A stretch of 64,000 nucleotides of DNA from NCBI GenBank assembly GCA_965220665.1, contig CBDCQQ010000005.1, positions 1,860,001 through 1,924,000 on the forward strand, in the 5' to 3' direction. The position numbers and the translations under genes were made by a program. This document shows positions 52,698 through 60,859 of the stretch, piece after piece. This DNA is from JAJDZL01 sp965220665 (GTDB taxonomy: Bacteria > Pseudomonadota > Gammaproteobacteria > Arenicellales > JAJDZL01). Position 1 is the first letter of the stretch. Every line of letters begins with the position of its first letter. The notes beneath the pieces were generated by a model. That model ran no database searches. It saw only the letters and a program-made list of their open reading frames with translations, and was not told the DNA's origin.

Positions 52698-52730
52698 ATC
52701 AAAGCATGTAATCGAAAAAATGCGGGAAGT

Positions 52731-52994
52731 CTATGACGCGGATTCTAAACTGCCGCCGGTGAGTTTTCCGCACAATCCCTTGGGAAGAAGAACAAATGCA
52801 TCGCCCTGATCGTCCATGGTTGAAGTGCCAGCGCAAGAGCTGTTGGCGGTTTGACAATCATTGTGCCCGGCTTTGGCTACACCATAGCATTTTTCCTTTT
52901 CATCGCCCGCATTGGCGACAGTTGAAAGGGTTAATGAGCCGAGAGCGATTGCACCGCTAATCGCTGTAGCGAGAAGAAGTTTCTGTGACTTCAT
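52731..52994 (-). CDS. bufA: Bufferin precursor peptide BufA (DUF2282)
   Basis: This ribosomally made peptide is processed to a copper-chelating bufferin. The 87-aa precursor has an N-terminal signal peptide with a hydrophobic core (LLLATAISGAIALGSLTLS) and likely cleavage after ANA29. A core with four cysteines (36, 47, 54 and 75) and the segments EKCYGVAKAGHNDC and LLPKGLCGKL follows, which is the DUF2282 pattern. In described bufferins the two middle cysteines are converted by the MNIO enzyme, so Cys47 and Cys54 are the expected targets. GGAGGA lies 7 nt before the ATG. It leads a five-gene operon. Confidence 0.9.
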   Translation of the reverse strand: MKSQKLLLATAISGAIALGSLTLSTVANAGDEKEKCYGVAKAGHNDCQTANSSCAGTSTMDDQGDAFVLLPKGLCGKLTGGSLESAS

Positions 52995-53021
52995 AAGTCA
53001 GTCCTCCAAAAGTTGCTGGAT

Positions 53022-53048
53022 AAAAAAATAACACCCAAAAAACGGGTG
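53022..53048 (-). terminator. Hairpin and T-run in the bufA leader (attenuator or upstream terminator)
   Basis: On the minus strand CACCC (53048-53044), a 7-nt loop and GGGTG (53036-53032) are followed by a T-rich run (TTATTTTTTT, 53031-53022). It lies 28-54 nt upstream of the bufA start and about 137 nt after the DUF1841 stop. The stem is only 5 bp, so strength is uncertain. It could stop read-through from the metG-nth operon or act as a switch on the bufferin operon. Confidence 0.45.
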
Positions 53049-53185
53049 ACTTACTTTGACCTGTAATGTGTCAGATTTGTTTCAAACAATCAATTTGGAT
53101 TTAAGTGAATGGATCATAAGCACAGTTTTTACCGCAGATTATGGCAATGGCGCTGAATAGAGTTTGTATTCATCTTCATTGCTGA

Positions 53186-53623
53186 TTAACTATCAGTAAC
53201 TGACTGACTGAATTGTTCACGGAGTTGAGCGATAAACTGTCTTTCCTGCTGCTCATCCATTTCATCTTCCGCATTGACGACCAGCCAGTCAAAAACAGCC
53301 AGCATCAAGTCGTGTTGGGCCTCGTGTTTATCTCCTCTTTGATTTACGCGCTGATCATAGATAGAGCGAAGTCCGCTTGGTGAGTCATTGCTCACCATTT
53401 CCATTACGATGGCGTGCAAACCAAGGTGAGAAAAAGGGTCTGGTTCATCAATGTCGAATTGATGGTCGGCAAAAACTTCAGGATTTGATAGCACGCTGTC
53501 CACTTCTGGGTGCATTTCGATAATTTTGCCGATCATCTTCTCCGTCGCATTGAGCTTTTCTTTGTTCTGAACTTTGTACCAAATGTCAAACAGGAACTGA
53601 CGTTCATTGGTTTCAGTCGTCAT
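53186..53623 (-). CDS. DUF1841 family protein
   Basis: This 145-aa soluble protein is mostly alpha-helical and acidic, with EPDPFSHLGLHAIVMEMVSND and DEMDEQQERQFIAQLREQF. The family is conserved in gamma- and betaproteobacteria and has no known function. AAAGGTG precedes the start, which lies 10 bp after nth, so it is part of the metG-rsxB-nth transcript. Confidence 0.85.
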   Translation of the reverse strand: MTTETNERQFLFDIWYKVQNKEKLNATEKMIGKIIEMHPEVDSVLSNPEVFADHQFDIDEPDPFSHLGLHAIVMEMVSNDSPSGLRSIYDQRVNQRGDKHEAQHDLMLAVFDWLVVNAEDEMDEQQERQFIAQLREQFSQSVTDS

Positions 53624-53633
53624 TCACTCACCT

Positions 53634-54293
53634 TTATACCTTTTGAACTTGAGTGTCTGCATTTTCCTGTTTTTCAGAAAATTCACATAGGTCGAAAATG
53701 ACGCATGAGTAGCAATTTGGCTTTTTTGCAGTGCAGGTGTACCGACCGTGAAGAATCAGCCAGTGATGGGCATCAACCAAAAACTCATTTGGTACCCGTT
53801 TCAACAAATTCTGTTCCACTTCTATGACATTCTTGCCGGGTGCCAGACCAATTCGGTTCGAAATTCGAAAGATATGTGTATCAACTGCGATGGTTGGTTG
53901 ACCAAATGCGGTATTCAAAATGACATTTGCAGTTTTTCGTCCCACTCCAGGCAGCGCTTCAAGATCGACTCGATTGGACGGAATATTTCCATCGTGCTTA
54001 TCGATCAAAATTTTGCACAAGCTGAGAATATTCTTGGCCTTGCTGTTGAATAGACCAATTGACTTAATCATTTCACGGAGTTCATCAATGCCCAGGTCCA
54101 GCATTGATTGAGGATCAGGTGCTGCAGTAAACAGTTTGTTGGTAGCCTGATTAACAGCCTTGTCGGTTGATTGGGCGGAAAGTACAACCGCGATCAGCAA
54201 CTCAAAGTTGCTGCGGTAATTCAGTTCGGTCGTTGGATTCGGATTAGCGGCTTTTAGCCTAGTAAAGATTTCTAATCTTTTCTTGGCGTTCAT
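53634..54293 (-). CDS. nth: Endonuclease III
   Basis: This base-excision glycosylase/AP lyase acts on oxidised pyrimidines. The 219-aa protein has the helix-hairpin-helix ALPGVGRKTANVIL with the catalytic lysine, VDTHIFRISNRIGLA with the catalytic Asp, and the C-terminal 4Fe-4S site (CTAKKPNCYSCVIFDLC). It overlaps the rsxB stop by four bases (ATGA). Confidence 0.96.
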   Translation of the reverse strand: MNAKKRLEIFTRLKAANPNPTTELNYRSNFELLIAVVLSAQSTDKAVNQATNKLFTAAPDPQSMLDLGIDELREMIKSIGLFNSKAKNILSLCKILIDKHDGNIPSNRVDLEALPGVGRKTANVILNTAFGQPTIAVDTHIFRISNRIGLAPGKNVIEVEQNLLKRVPNEFLVDAHHWLILHGRYTCTAKKPNCYSCVIFDLCEFSEKQENADTQVQKV

Positions 54294-54949
54294 TTACTTG
54301 ATGCTTGAGAGTGTGAAAGACGTGAGGTGCGCTTTCTTGACTTCCACCGCTTTGTCCGCTCGCGATTTACTGCTTTTCGAATTTCCTGTTTTATTTCTTC
54401 ACGTTGAGCAACATCGGTTGAATCTTGCTGAATTTGCATCCTCGATCGGTGACGTGATGCCAGAAGTCTCCAGCGATGTACTTCTGAATCCAAAAATTCG
54501 GGCCAGGTTTCACCTTTCCGATGATCGGAATGCTTGACCATTGCGATGCAATCGACCGGGCAGAATTCGAGACACAGCTCGCAGCCAGTACAATCATCAG
54601 CCAATACACTGTGCATCTGTTTTGATGCCCCAACGATGGCATCGACCGGACAAGGGTCAATGCAAAGGGTGCATCCAATACACTCCGATTCAATAATTTC
54701 GGCGACGAAGCGACCCGCGTAAGGGGCACAATCATCCGCCAGAGGGATTTCTGAATGATTTAATTGACTTGCCAGCGCGGACAGGGTAACCTCACCACCC
54801 GGAGGACAGCGATTGATTTGTACTTCGTTGTTGAACAACGCGTTAGCGTATTCAAGACAACCCGGATATCCACAGACCGTACACTGTGTCTGAGGCAGAC
54901 ACCGGTCAATGTCTGAGGCGGTTAAATCTGAATTCAAGCGCCGGTTCAA
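54290..54949 (-). CDS. rsxB: RnfB/RsxB-like ferredoxin, stand-alone
   Basis: It resembles the iron-sulfur subunit of the Rnf/Rsx electron-transfer complex. The CxxCxxxxC domain (CLPQTQCTVCGYPGC) and two ferredoxin 4Fe-4S motifs (CIGCTLCIDPCP; CTGCELCLEFCP) are intact. The frame is open from 54997, but the TTG at 54949 overlaps the metG stop (TTGA) and gives the usual start NRRLNSDL, 219 aa. It lacks the N-terminal membrane helix and no other rnf/rsx genes are present. A basic C-terminus (KRWKSRKRTSR) is unusual. The gene could serve to donate electrons to the neighbouring Nth or another partner; this is inferred. Confidence 0.88.
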   Translation of the reverse strand: MNRRLNSDLTASDIDRCLPQTQCTVCGYPGCLEYANALFNNEVQINRCPPGGEVTLSALASQLNHSEIPLADDCAPYAGRFVAEIIESECIGCTLCIDPCPVDAIVGASKQMHSVLADDCTGCELCLEFCPVDCIAMVKHSDHRKGETWPEFLDSEVHRWRLLASRHRSRMQIQQDSTDVAQREEIKQEIRKAVNRERTKRWKSRKRTSRLSHSQASSK

Positions 54950-56934
54950 TTGACTGGTACACCAAGACCAACCTGCTCGCCGGGGTCGATCAGCCACAGA
55001 CCATCATCACCACCCGCCGCCAGAATCATACCTTCGGAAGTGCCGAATTTCATTTTCCTCGGTTTAAGGTTACGCACAACCACAACCTTCCTTCCGACCA
55101 ACTCATCTGGTGAATAAAATCCCTTGATTCCAGCAAAGATCTGCCTGGTTTCGGTACCGAGATCAACCTTCAGACGAATCAGTTTGTTTGAATTCTCAAC
55201 ATCCGATGCTTCAATAATCAACGCAGTACAAAGATCAATCTTAGCAAAATCTTCTATGGAAATAATGTTGTCGTGACTCGTGTCAAGGGTTGCTTCCTTT
55301 TCCATGGATTGATCAATCATTACATCGACATCCTTTTGTTGAATCCGTGTCATCAGGTGGACATATGGTGAAATCTGATGATCAAGCAATGGAGTACGAA
55401 CCTTTTCAAGCTGATCAATCGAATCATTCAAGAATTCACCACTACGATGCGCCAAGTCAGGCACCACAGGTGCCAGATAGTAAACGAGTGCGCGAAACAT
55501 ATTGATACCTTGCGTACACACATTGTGCAACCGATTCACCTGTACGGGGTCTTTCGCGATAACCCATGGTTGAGCATCATTGACATACTGATTGGCTTTA
55601 TCGGCAAGAGCCATAATTTTTCGCATCGCTTTGCTGAAAGCGCGATTTTCATAGGATTCTGAGATGGAAGAAAGCGCATCTGCCAGTTCCTGATAGAGTT
55701 CAGGGTCATCCAGTTCGGGGCTGAGTCTGCCTTCAAACCGGTTTGATATGAACTTTGCACAGCGACTCGCGATATTGACAACTTTTCCAACCAAATCCGA
55801 ATTAATGCGTTGAACGAAATCCTCAAGATTAAGGTCAAGGTCTTCAATTTTTTCGTTCAGTTTAGCGGCGTAGTAATATCTCAGATATTCTGGGTTCAGA
55901 TGGTCTAGATAGGTGCGAGCCATGATAAAGGTTCCGCGGGACTTGGACATTTTCTTACCATTGACGGTCAGAAAGCCATGGGAGTAGACATCGGTCGGTC
56001 TGCGAAACCCTGCACCATGAAGCATGGCCGGCCAAAACAAGGCATGAAAATACAAGATGTCCTTGCCGATAAAGTTGTAAAGTTCAGTCTGCTCCTCATC
56101 TTTCCAGAAAGCATCGAAATCAATGCCTTCACGATCGCACAAATTCTTGAAACTGGCCATATAGCCGATTGGAGCATCCAGCCAAACGTAAAAATATTTG
56201 TCCTCTTCTTCAGGAATCTGGAATCCAAAATAAGGGGCATCACGAGAAATGTCCCAGTCCGCCAAGCCCACATCAAACCATTCTTTCAGTTTGTTGCGAG
56301 CCTCACTTTGTGAAATTTCATTGCCAACCCAGTCCTGCAGCATGTCATTAAAGTTGCTTAAATGCACGAACAAATGCTCAGATTCACGTTGTTCGGGCGG
56401 TAGACCGGAAAGTACCGAAACTGGATTTATCAGGTCGGAAGGTGTATAGGTTGCGCCACATTTTTCACAACTGTCGCCATATTGGTCTTCAGCACCGCAG
56501 CGCGGGCAGGTTCCCCTGACAAATCTGTCAGGCAAGAATATTTTTTCACCTGGGTCGTAAGCCTGATTAATCACCTTTCGCCGAATGTGCCCCCCTTTTT
56601 TCAGTTGCAGGTAGATGTACTCGGCAAGTTCTCGATTCTCAGGAGAATGAGTAGAGTGGTAGTTATCGAAAGATATATTGAAGTCAGCAAAATCTTTCTC
56701 ATGTGCTTCCTGATAGTGCTGAATCAACTGCTCAGGCGTCAGATTTTCGCTTCTGGCACGTAGCATAATCGGTGTGCCGTGTGCATCGTCCGCGCACACA
56801 AAATAGCACAGATTGCCATTCATTCTCTGAAAGCGAACCCAAATATCTGTCTGGATGTACTCAACCATGTGCCCGAGATGAATCGGGCCATTTGCGTATG
56901 GTAAAGCACTCGTGACAAGAATTTTTCTGTGCAT
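54946..56934 (-). CDS. metG: Methionyl-tRNA synthetase
   Basis: It charges tRNA-Met and initiator tRNA. The 662-aa class I enzyme has PIHLGHMVEY (HIGH motif), the zinc knuckle CPRCGAEDQYGDSCEKC and KKMSKSRGT. An anticodon-binding helical domain and a C-terminal OB-fold tRNA-binding domain (IDLCTALIIEASDVE) complete the long form. It heads the metG-rsxB-nth-DUF1841 operon and diverges from the mrp gene at 57193. Confidence 0.96.
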   Translation of the reverse strand: MHRKILVTSALPYANGPIHLGHMVEYIQTDIWVRFQRMNGNLCYFVCADDAHGTPIMLRARSENLTPEQLIQHYQEAHEKDFADFNISFDNYHSTHSPENRELAEYIYLQLKKGGHIRRKVINQAYDPGEKIFLPDRFVRGTCPRCGAEDQYGDSCEKCGATYTPSDLINPVSVLSGLPPEQRESEHLFVHLSNFNDMLQDWVGNEISQSEARNKLKEWFDVGLADWDISRDAPYFGFQIPEEEDKYFYVWLDAPIGYMASFKNLCDREGIDFDAFWKDEEQTELYNFIGKDILYFHALFWPAMLHGAGFRRPTDVYSHGFLTVNGKKMSKSRGTFIMARTYLDHLNPEYLRYYYAAKLNEKIEDLDLNLEDFVQRINSDLVGKVVNIASRCAKFISNRFEGRLSPELDDPELYQELADALSSISESYENRAFSKAMRKIMALADKANQYVNDAQPWVIAKDPVQVNRLHNVCTQGINMFRALVYYLAPVVPDLAHRSGEFLNDSIDQLEKVRTPLLDHQISPYVHLMTRIQQKDVDVMIDQSMEKEATLDTSHDNIISIEDFAKIDLCTALIIEASDVENSNKLIRLKVDLGTETRQIFAGIKGFYSPDELVGRKVVVVRNLKPRKMKFGTSEGMILAAGGDDGLWLIDPGEQVGLGVPVN

Positions 56935-57192
56935 TTCAGATAACCTTGACTAGATCATGGGGATGTTGGCTGAACCAGTGATCAAATGAAATTCTCCGCA
57001 ATTCATTTGACCTCTGTCACCATCAAGCAGTTGTTCTGCGGTATGCTAAAATATGCGTACCAGTCAGATACTGAAAGTGTTTACCGGTACGCAGCATAGC
57101 GTTCTGCCATTATTTTATTTCTTTCCAGTCAGTGTGCAGGTGAATTCGATCGCCATGCAGCGGTTTAACTCCTTAGAATTCGAGCAACCTTT

Positions 57193-58284
57193 ATGACAGC
57201 CGTAACTAAATCTGATATTGAATCAGCATTGCAGACGATTCAAGATCCACATTCGGAAACCTCGCTGGTGGAAGACCGAAAAATCAAGGAAATTCTGGTT
57301 GATGATCAGCGGGCAAAGGTGACACTTGAATTGGGATATCCTGCCAAGAGTTGCATTCCAGATTTACGTGCGGAAATCGAAAACCGTCTTGATGAAATTG
57401 ATGGCGTTTCGGAAATTGAAGTGTCTGTCAGTAACAAAATTTTCTCACATTCGGTACAAAAGGGTGTTTCGCCAATCCCGAATGTAAAAAATATGATTGC
57501 GGTGGCTTCAGGCAAGGGTGGTGTCGGGAAGTCCACTGTTTCTGCAAATCTGGCACTGGCACTGTCGTCGGAGGGTGCGCAAGTCGGCATTCTGGATGCA
57601 GATATTTACGGTCCAAGTCAGCCGCGTATGATGGGGGTACGGGGCAAACCCCAATCCAAGGATGGAAAGTCAATGCAGCCTGTATTCAGTTACCATCTCC
57701 AGACCATGTCAATTGGATTTTTGATTGAAGAGGAAACGCCGATGATATGGCGAGGTCCTATGGTCACTCAAGCACTTGAGCAGCTGCTCAAGCAGACCGC
57801 ATGGACCGATTTGGACTATCTCGTGATTGATCTGCCACCTGGCACAGGCGACACGCAGCTGACACTTGCCCAGCGTGTACCGGTGAGTGGCGCAGTAATC
57901 GTGACCACTCCACAGGATATTGCACTGCTGGACGCTAGGAAAGCGTATCGAATGTTCGAGAAAGTTGAAATTGAAGTGCTCGGTGTCGTTGAAAACATGA
58001 GTACATACATTTGCAGTAGTTGTGGACACCAAGAGCATATTTTCGGTGAAGGAGGAGGTCAGCGGATGGCCGAGGAATACGGTGTCGGCTACCTTGGCGG
58101 GGTACCGCTTGATGTAAGAATCAGACGCGATGCAGATCGCGGCAGGCCAACGGTAGTCAACGACCCTGATGGTGAAATTGCACAAATCTACCGCAAGATT
58201 GCTCGTACAGCCGCCGCCCGACTCTCCCAACAGAAGAAGGATTTCACCAGCGATTTCCCATCGATTGTCATTCAAAACACCTGA
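57193..58284 (+). CDS. apbC: Iron-sulfur cluster carrier protein ApbC (Mrp)
   Basis: It is a P-loop ATPase that carries and transfers 4Fe-4S clusters. The 363-aa protein has an N-terminal DUF59-like domain (residues 1-90), Walker A SGKGGVGKSTVSANLALAL (about residues 106-124), DLPPGTGDTQL and a CxxC cluster site in YICSSCGHQEH. The length is normal. It faces metG across a 258-bp gap that should carry both promoters. Confidence 0.94.
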   Translation: MTAVTKSDIESALQTIQDPHSETSLVEDRKIKEILVDDQRAKVTLELGYPAKSCIPDLRAEIENRLDEIDGVSEIEVSVSNKIFSHSVQKGVSPIPNVKNMIAVASGKGGVGKSTVSANLALALSSEGAQVGILDADIYGPSQPRMMGVRGKPQSKDGKSMQPVFSYHLQTMSIGFLIEEETPMIWRGPMVTQALEQLLKQTAWTDLDYLVIDLPPGTGDTQLTLAQRVPVSGAVIVTTPQDIALLDARKAYRMFEKVEIEVLGVVENMSTYICSSCGHQEHIFGEGGGQRMAEEYGVGYLGGVPLDVRIRRDADRGRPTVVNDPDGEIAQIYRKIARTAAARLSQQKKDFTSDFPSIVIQNT

Positions 58285-58298
58285 AGCGGAACATAGAC

Positions 58299-58865
58299 GT
58301 GTCAATTAAATCAGATCAATGGATTCGTGAAATGGCGGAAAAGCATGGCATGATTGAGCCGTTTATCTCCCAGCAAGTCAGTCAAAATGACGGCAATCGG
58401 GTAATTTCCTATGGTACGTCTAGCTATGGATACGATATCCGTTGCTCAAACGAGTTTAAAATTTTCACAAACATTCATACAGCCATCGTCGATCCCAAGG
58501 AATTTTCTGATTCTAGCTTCGTCGACTTTTACGGTGATGTCTGCGTTATACCGCCAAATTCTTTTGTTTTGGCTAGGACCATTGAGTATTTTCGAATCCC
58601 GCGTAATGTGCTGACCGTCTGCCTCGGAAAGTCGACTTATGCCCGATGTGGCATCATCGTCAATGTAACACCATTCGAGCCGGAGTGGGAAGGATACGCC
58701 ACACTTGAATTTTCGAATACAACACCGCTCCCTGCAAAAATTTACGCCAATGAGGGTGTGGCGCAAGTTATTTTTTTTGAAGCTGCAGAGCCGTGCGAAA
58801 CTTCGTATCGAGATAGAAAAGGTAAGTATCAGGGGCAGATTGGAGTTACGCTGCCCATAACTTAG
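58299..58865 (+). CDS. dcd: dCTP deaminase
   Basis: It converts dCTP to dUTP. The 188-aa trimeric dUTPase-like protein begins at a GTG (58299). It has SSYGYDIRCSNEFKIFTN, TVCLGKSTYARCGIIVNVTPFEPEWEGYATLEFSNTTPLPAKIYANEGVAQ in several conserved pieces and the C-terminal KGKYQGQIG. The gap to the preceding gene is 14 bp, so it is probably co-transcribed with apbC. The usual apbC-dcd pairing is conserved. Confidence 0.94.
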   Translation: MSIKSDQWIREMAEKHGMIEPFISQQVSQNDGNRVISYGTSSYGYDIRCSNEFKIFTNIHTAIVDPKEFSDSSFVDFYGDVCVIPPNSFVLARTIEYFRIPRNVLTVCLGKSTYARCGIIVNVTPFEPEWEGYATLEFSNTTPLPAKIYANEGVAQVIFFEAAEPCETSYRDRKGKYQGQIGVTLPIT

Positions 58866-58888
58866 CGAAGGCTGTCGATTGATATCCT

Positions 58889-59164
58889 GTGAGAACTGTA
58901 TCGGGACTTAGAAATTTGCTCGATCAGGCTATATTTGAATTTGAGGAATTGTCCTTGTGCATACAAGAAGACCTGGATGACGAACTTTATGGTCATGCCA
59001 GCGTATTTGAAGCGATGGTCAAAACTCTTCAGGTGTTGTTAAAGGATTTGCAAGGGCGCGGAGAGTTTTCTGACCGAATTGAATTGCAGATCATACCTCA
59101 AGTCAATCAGTTGCACCTCATCATACCATTTTGCCTACTGGTCGCAGCGATTGACTCAGCCTGA
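58889..59164 (+). CDS. Small protein of unknown function between dcd and aroC
   Basis: I do not recognise this 91-aa protein. It starts at a GTG without a clear ribosome site, and its N-terminal two-thirds is predicted helical and acidic (EEDLDDELYGH, EFEELSLCIQ). The final third is hydrophobic (LIIPFCLLVAAIDSA), but too short to be sure of a membrane helix. The plus-strand position between two conserved genes, and codon use similar to them, support a real gene. Confidence 0.5.
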   Translation: MRTVSGLRNLLDQAIFEFEELSLCIQEDLDDELYGHASVFEAMVKTLQVLLKDLQGRGEFSDRIELQIIPQVNQLHLIIPFCLLVAAIDSA

Positions 59165-59191
59165 CGATAAGGTGTTCGGGAGATTTAACTG

Positions 59192-60355
59192 ATGTCAGGA
59201 AATTCATTTGGAAAGCTGTTTGTTCTAACCACATTCGGCGAGAGTCACGGAGATGCGCTTGGATGTGTAGTGGATGGCTGTCCGCCGGGTATGGAGTTGA
59301 CGGTGGCTGATATTCAACCGGAACTCGATCGACGCAAACCTGGCAGTTCCCGCTACACGACGCAGCGGCGCGAGTCTGACGAGGTAGAGATTCTTTCCGG
59401 TGTGTTTGAGAATCGAACCACGGGCACACCAATCGGTCTTTTGATTCGAAATACCCAGCAGCGTTCACGGGACTATTCTGCCATTGCCGACAGATTTCGT
59501 CCTGGACATGCAGACTACACCTATCTGCAAAAGTACGGTATCAGAGATTATCGAGGTGGTGGACGTTCGTCGGCGCGGGAGACCGCACTTCGGGTTGCTG
59601 CTGGTGCCATTGCCAAGAAATATCTGCGCGAGCGTTACGGTGTTGAGGTTCGCGGCTGTGTATCGCAGATTGGCTCCATAAAAGCAGAGTTCCAAAATTG
59701 GGAATCCGTAGAAAGCAATCCATTTTTCTGGCCGGACCCGTCTGAGGTCGAACAGCTTGGAGAGTATATTGACGAGTTGCGCCGTGCTGGAGACTCTGTC
59801 GGTGCGGTAGTGACAGCAGTGGCAAAAAATGTTCCAGTCGGCTGGGGCGAACCGGTTTATTCCCGTCTGGATGCGGACATCGCTTCGGCCATGATGGGCA
59901 TCAACGCAGCTAAAGGCGTTGAAATTGGTGCGGGATTTCAGAGTGCCACAATGAAAGGATCAGACTATCGCGACGAATTGGTGCCCACGGGCTTTTTGTC
60001 AAATAATTCAGGTGGCATTGTCGGTGGCATTTCCACCGGTCAGTCAATTGTCGTAAACGTGGCATTCAAACCAACTTCAAGTATTGTATTGCCAGGACGG
60101 ACGGTGAACGTGAGTGGTGAGCCTGTTAGTATTTCAGTGACAGGAAGGCATGATCCGTGTGTCGGTCTGCGAGCTGCACCAATCGCCGAAGCGATGCTGG
60201 CTTTGGTGTTGATGGATCATGCTCTCAGACATCGCGGTCAAAATGCCGATGTGATACCGCCGGTGCCAATTATTCCCGGTGAAACGGACGATTCATCAGA
60301 TATCGAGCGATCCGAACTGGCAGGTGGTGAATTTGAAGCGACAGGAGAAGACTAA
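59192..60355 (+). CDS. aroC: Chorismate synthase
   Basis: It converts EPSP to chorismate using reduced FMN, the last shikimate step. The 387-aa protein has GESHGDALGCVVDGCPPG, RRKPGSSRYTTQR, RPGHADYTYLQKYGIRDYRGGGRSSARET, and later SNNSGGIVGGISTGQ and GRHDPCVGLRAAPIAEAM. The C-terminal tail is longer than in E. coli (GETDDSSDIERSELAGGEFEATGED). It ends with a 4-bp overlap of a convergent small gene. Confidence 0.96.
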   Translation: MSGNSFGKLFVLTTFGESHGDALGCVVDGCPPGMELTVADIQPELDRRKPGSSRYTTQRRESDEVEILSGVFENRTTGTPIGLLIRNTQQRSRDYSAIADRFRPGHADYTYLQKYGIRDYRGGGRSSARETALRVAAGAIAKKYLRERYGVEVRGCVSQIGSIKAEFQNWESVESNPFFWPDPSEVEQLGEYIDELRRAGDSVGAVVTAVAKNVPVGWGEPVYSRLDADIASAMMGINAAKGVEIGAGFQSATMKGSDYRDELVPTGFLSNNSGGIVGGISTGQSIVVNVAFKPTSSIVLPGRTVNVSGEPVSISVTGRHDPCVGLRAAPIAEAMLALVLMDHALRHRGQNADVIPPVPIIPGETDDSSDIERSELAGGEFEATGED

Positions 60356-60816
60356 CGTATCAAACTGGCAACTGTTCCTAACGGCGAGACCGAAGAATTT
60401 TTTGATTCAGGGATCTGATTGGATGGACAGGAGTCGTGGGCTTCAAAAAATATTCGAGTCGCTTCACCTATGTTCTGCAACAGCCCAATCTGATCCACAT
60501 CAGCTTTTTCTGAATCGACGAGTTCAGCGTGAATCTTACCAAGTACATCAAAGGTTTTATGGCAGTCAACGGCCGCATTGAGGTGGTAACAGCGATTCGC
60601 CCGATAAATATCTCGAAAAATCTTCTTAACCAGTTCATAATGCACGGCTTCAGAAGAAATCAGCGCGTTCGGATGCATGGCGTCGCGGACAACTGAAATC
60701 TGGTGCTGCCCAACAGAATCGGATAACGAAATCACCAGATTTCTGAAGTTGGCAGACGTCGTGTCGATATGTGCTGTTTTTTTTCGTTTCATTTCAGCGA
60801 TCAGCTTTCCTGTCAA
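60352..60816 (-). CDS. Small protein of unknown function, convergent with aroC
   Basis: I do not recognise this protein. It is 154 aa from the ATG at 60816, or 146 from the ATG at 60792. It is predicted mostly helical, with basic N-terminus and a C-terminal polar tail. Residues 30-140 (SLSDSVGQHQISVVRDAMHP, HYELVKKIFRDIYRANRCYH, DVLGKIHAELVDSEKADVDQI) resemble a helical hairpin with charged faces. The stop overlaps the aroC stop. It divides aroC from leuB and may be a host gene of unknown role. Confidence 0.45.
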   Translation of the reverse strand: MTGKLIAEMKRKKTAHIDTTSANFRNLVISLSDSVGQHQISVVRDAMHPNALISSEAVHYELVKKIFRDIYRANRCYHLNAAVDCHKTFDVLGKIHAELVDSEKADVDQIGLLQNIGEATRIFFEAHDSCPSNQIPESKNSSVSPLGTVASLIR

Positions 60817-60859
60817 CTTTAAATTTTAACAAACGTTTCTCTCTCAAGGAGTCAATCAG

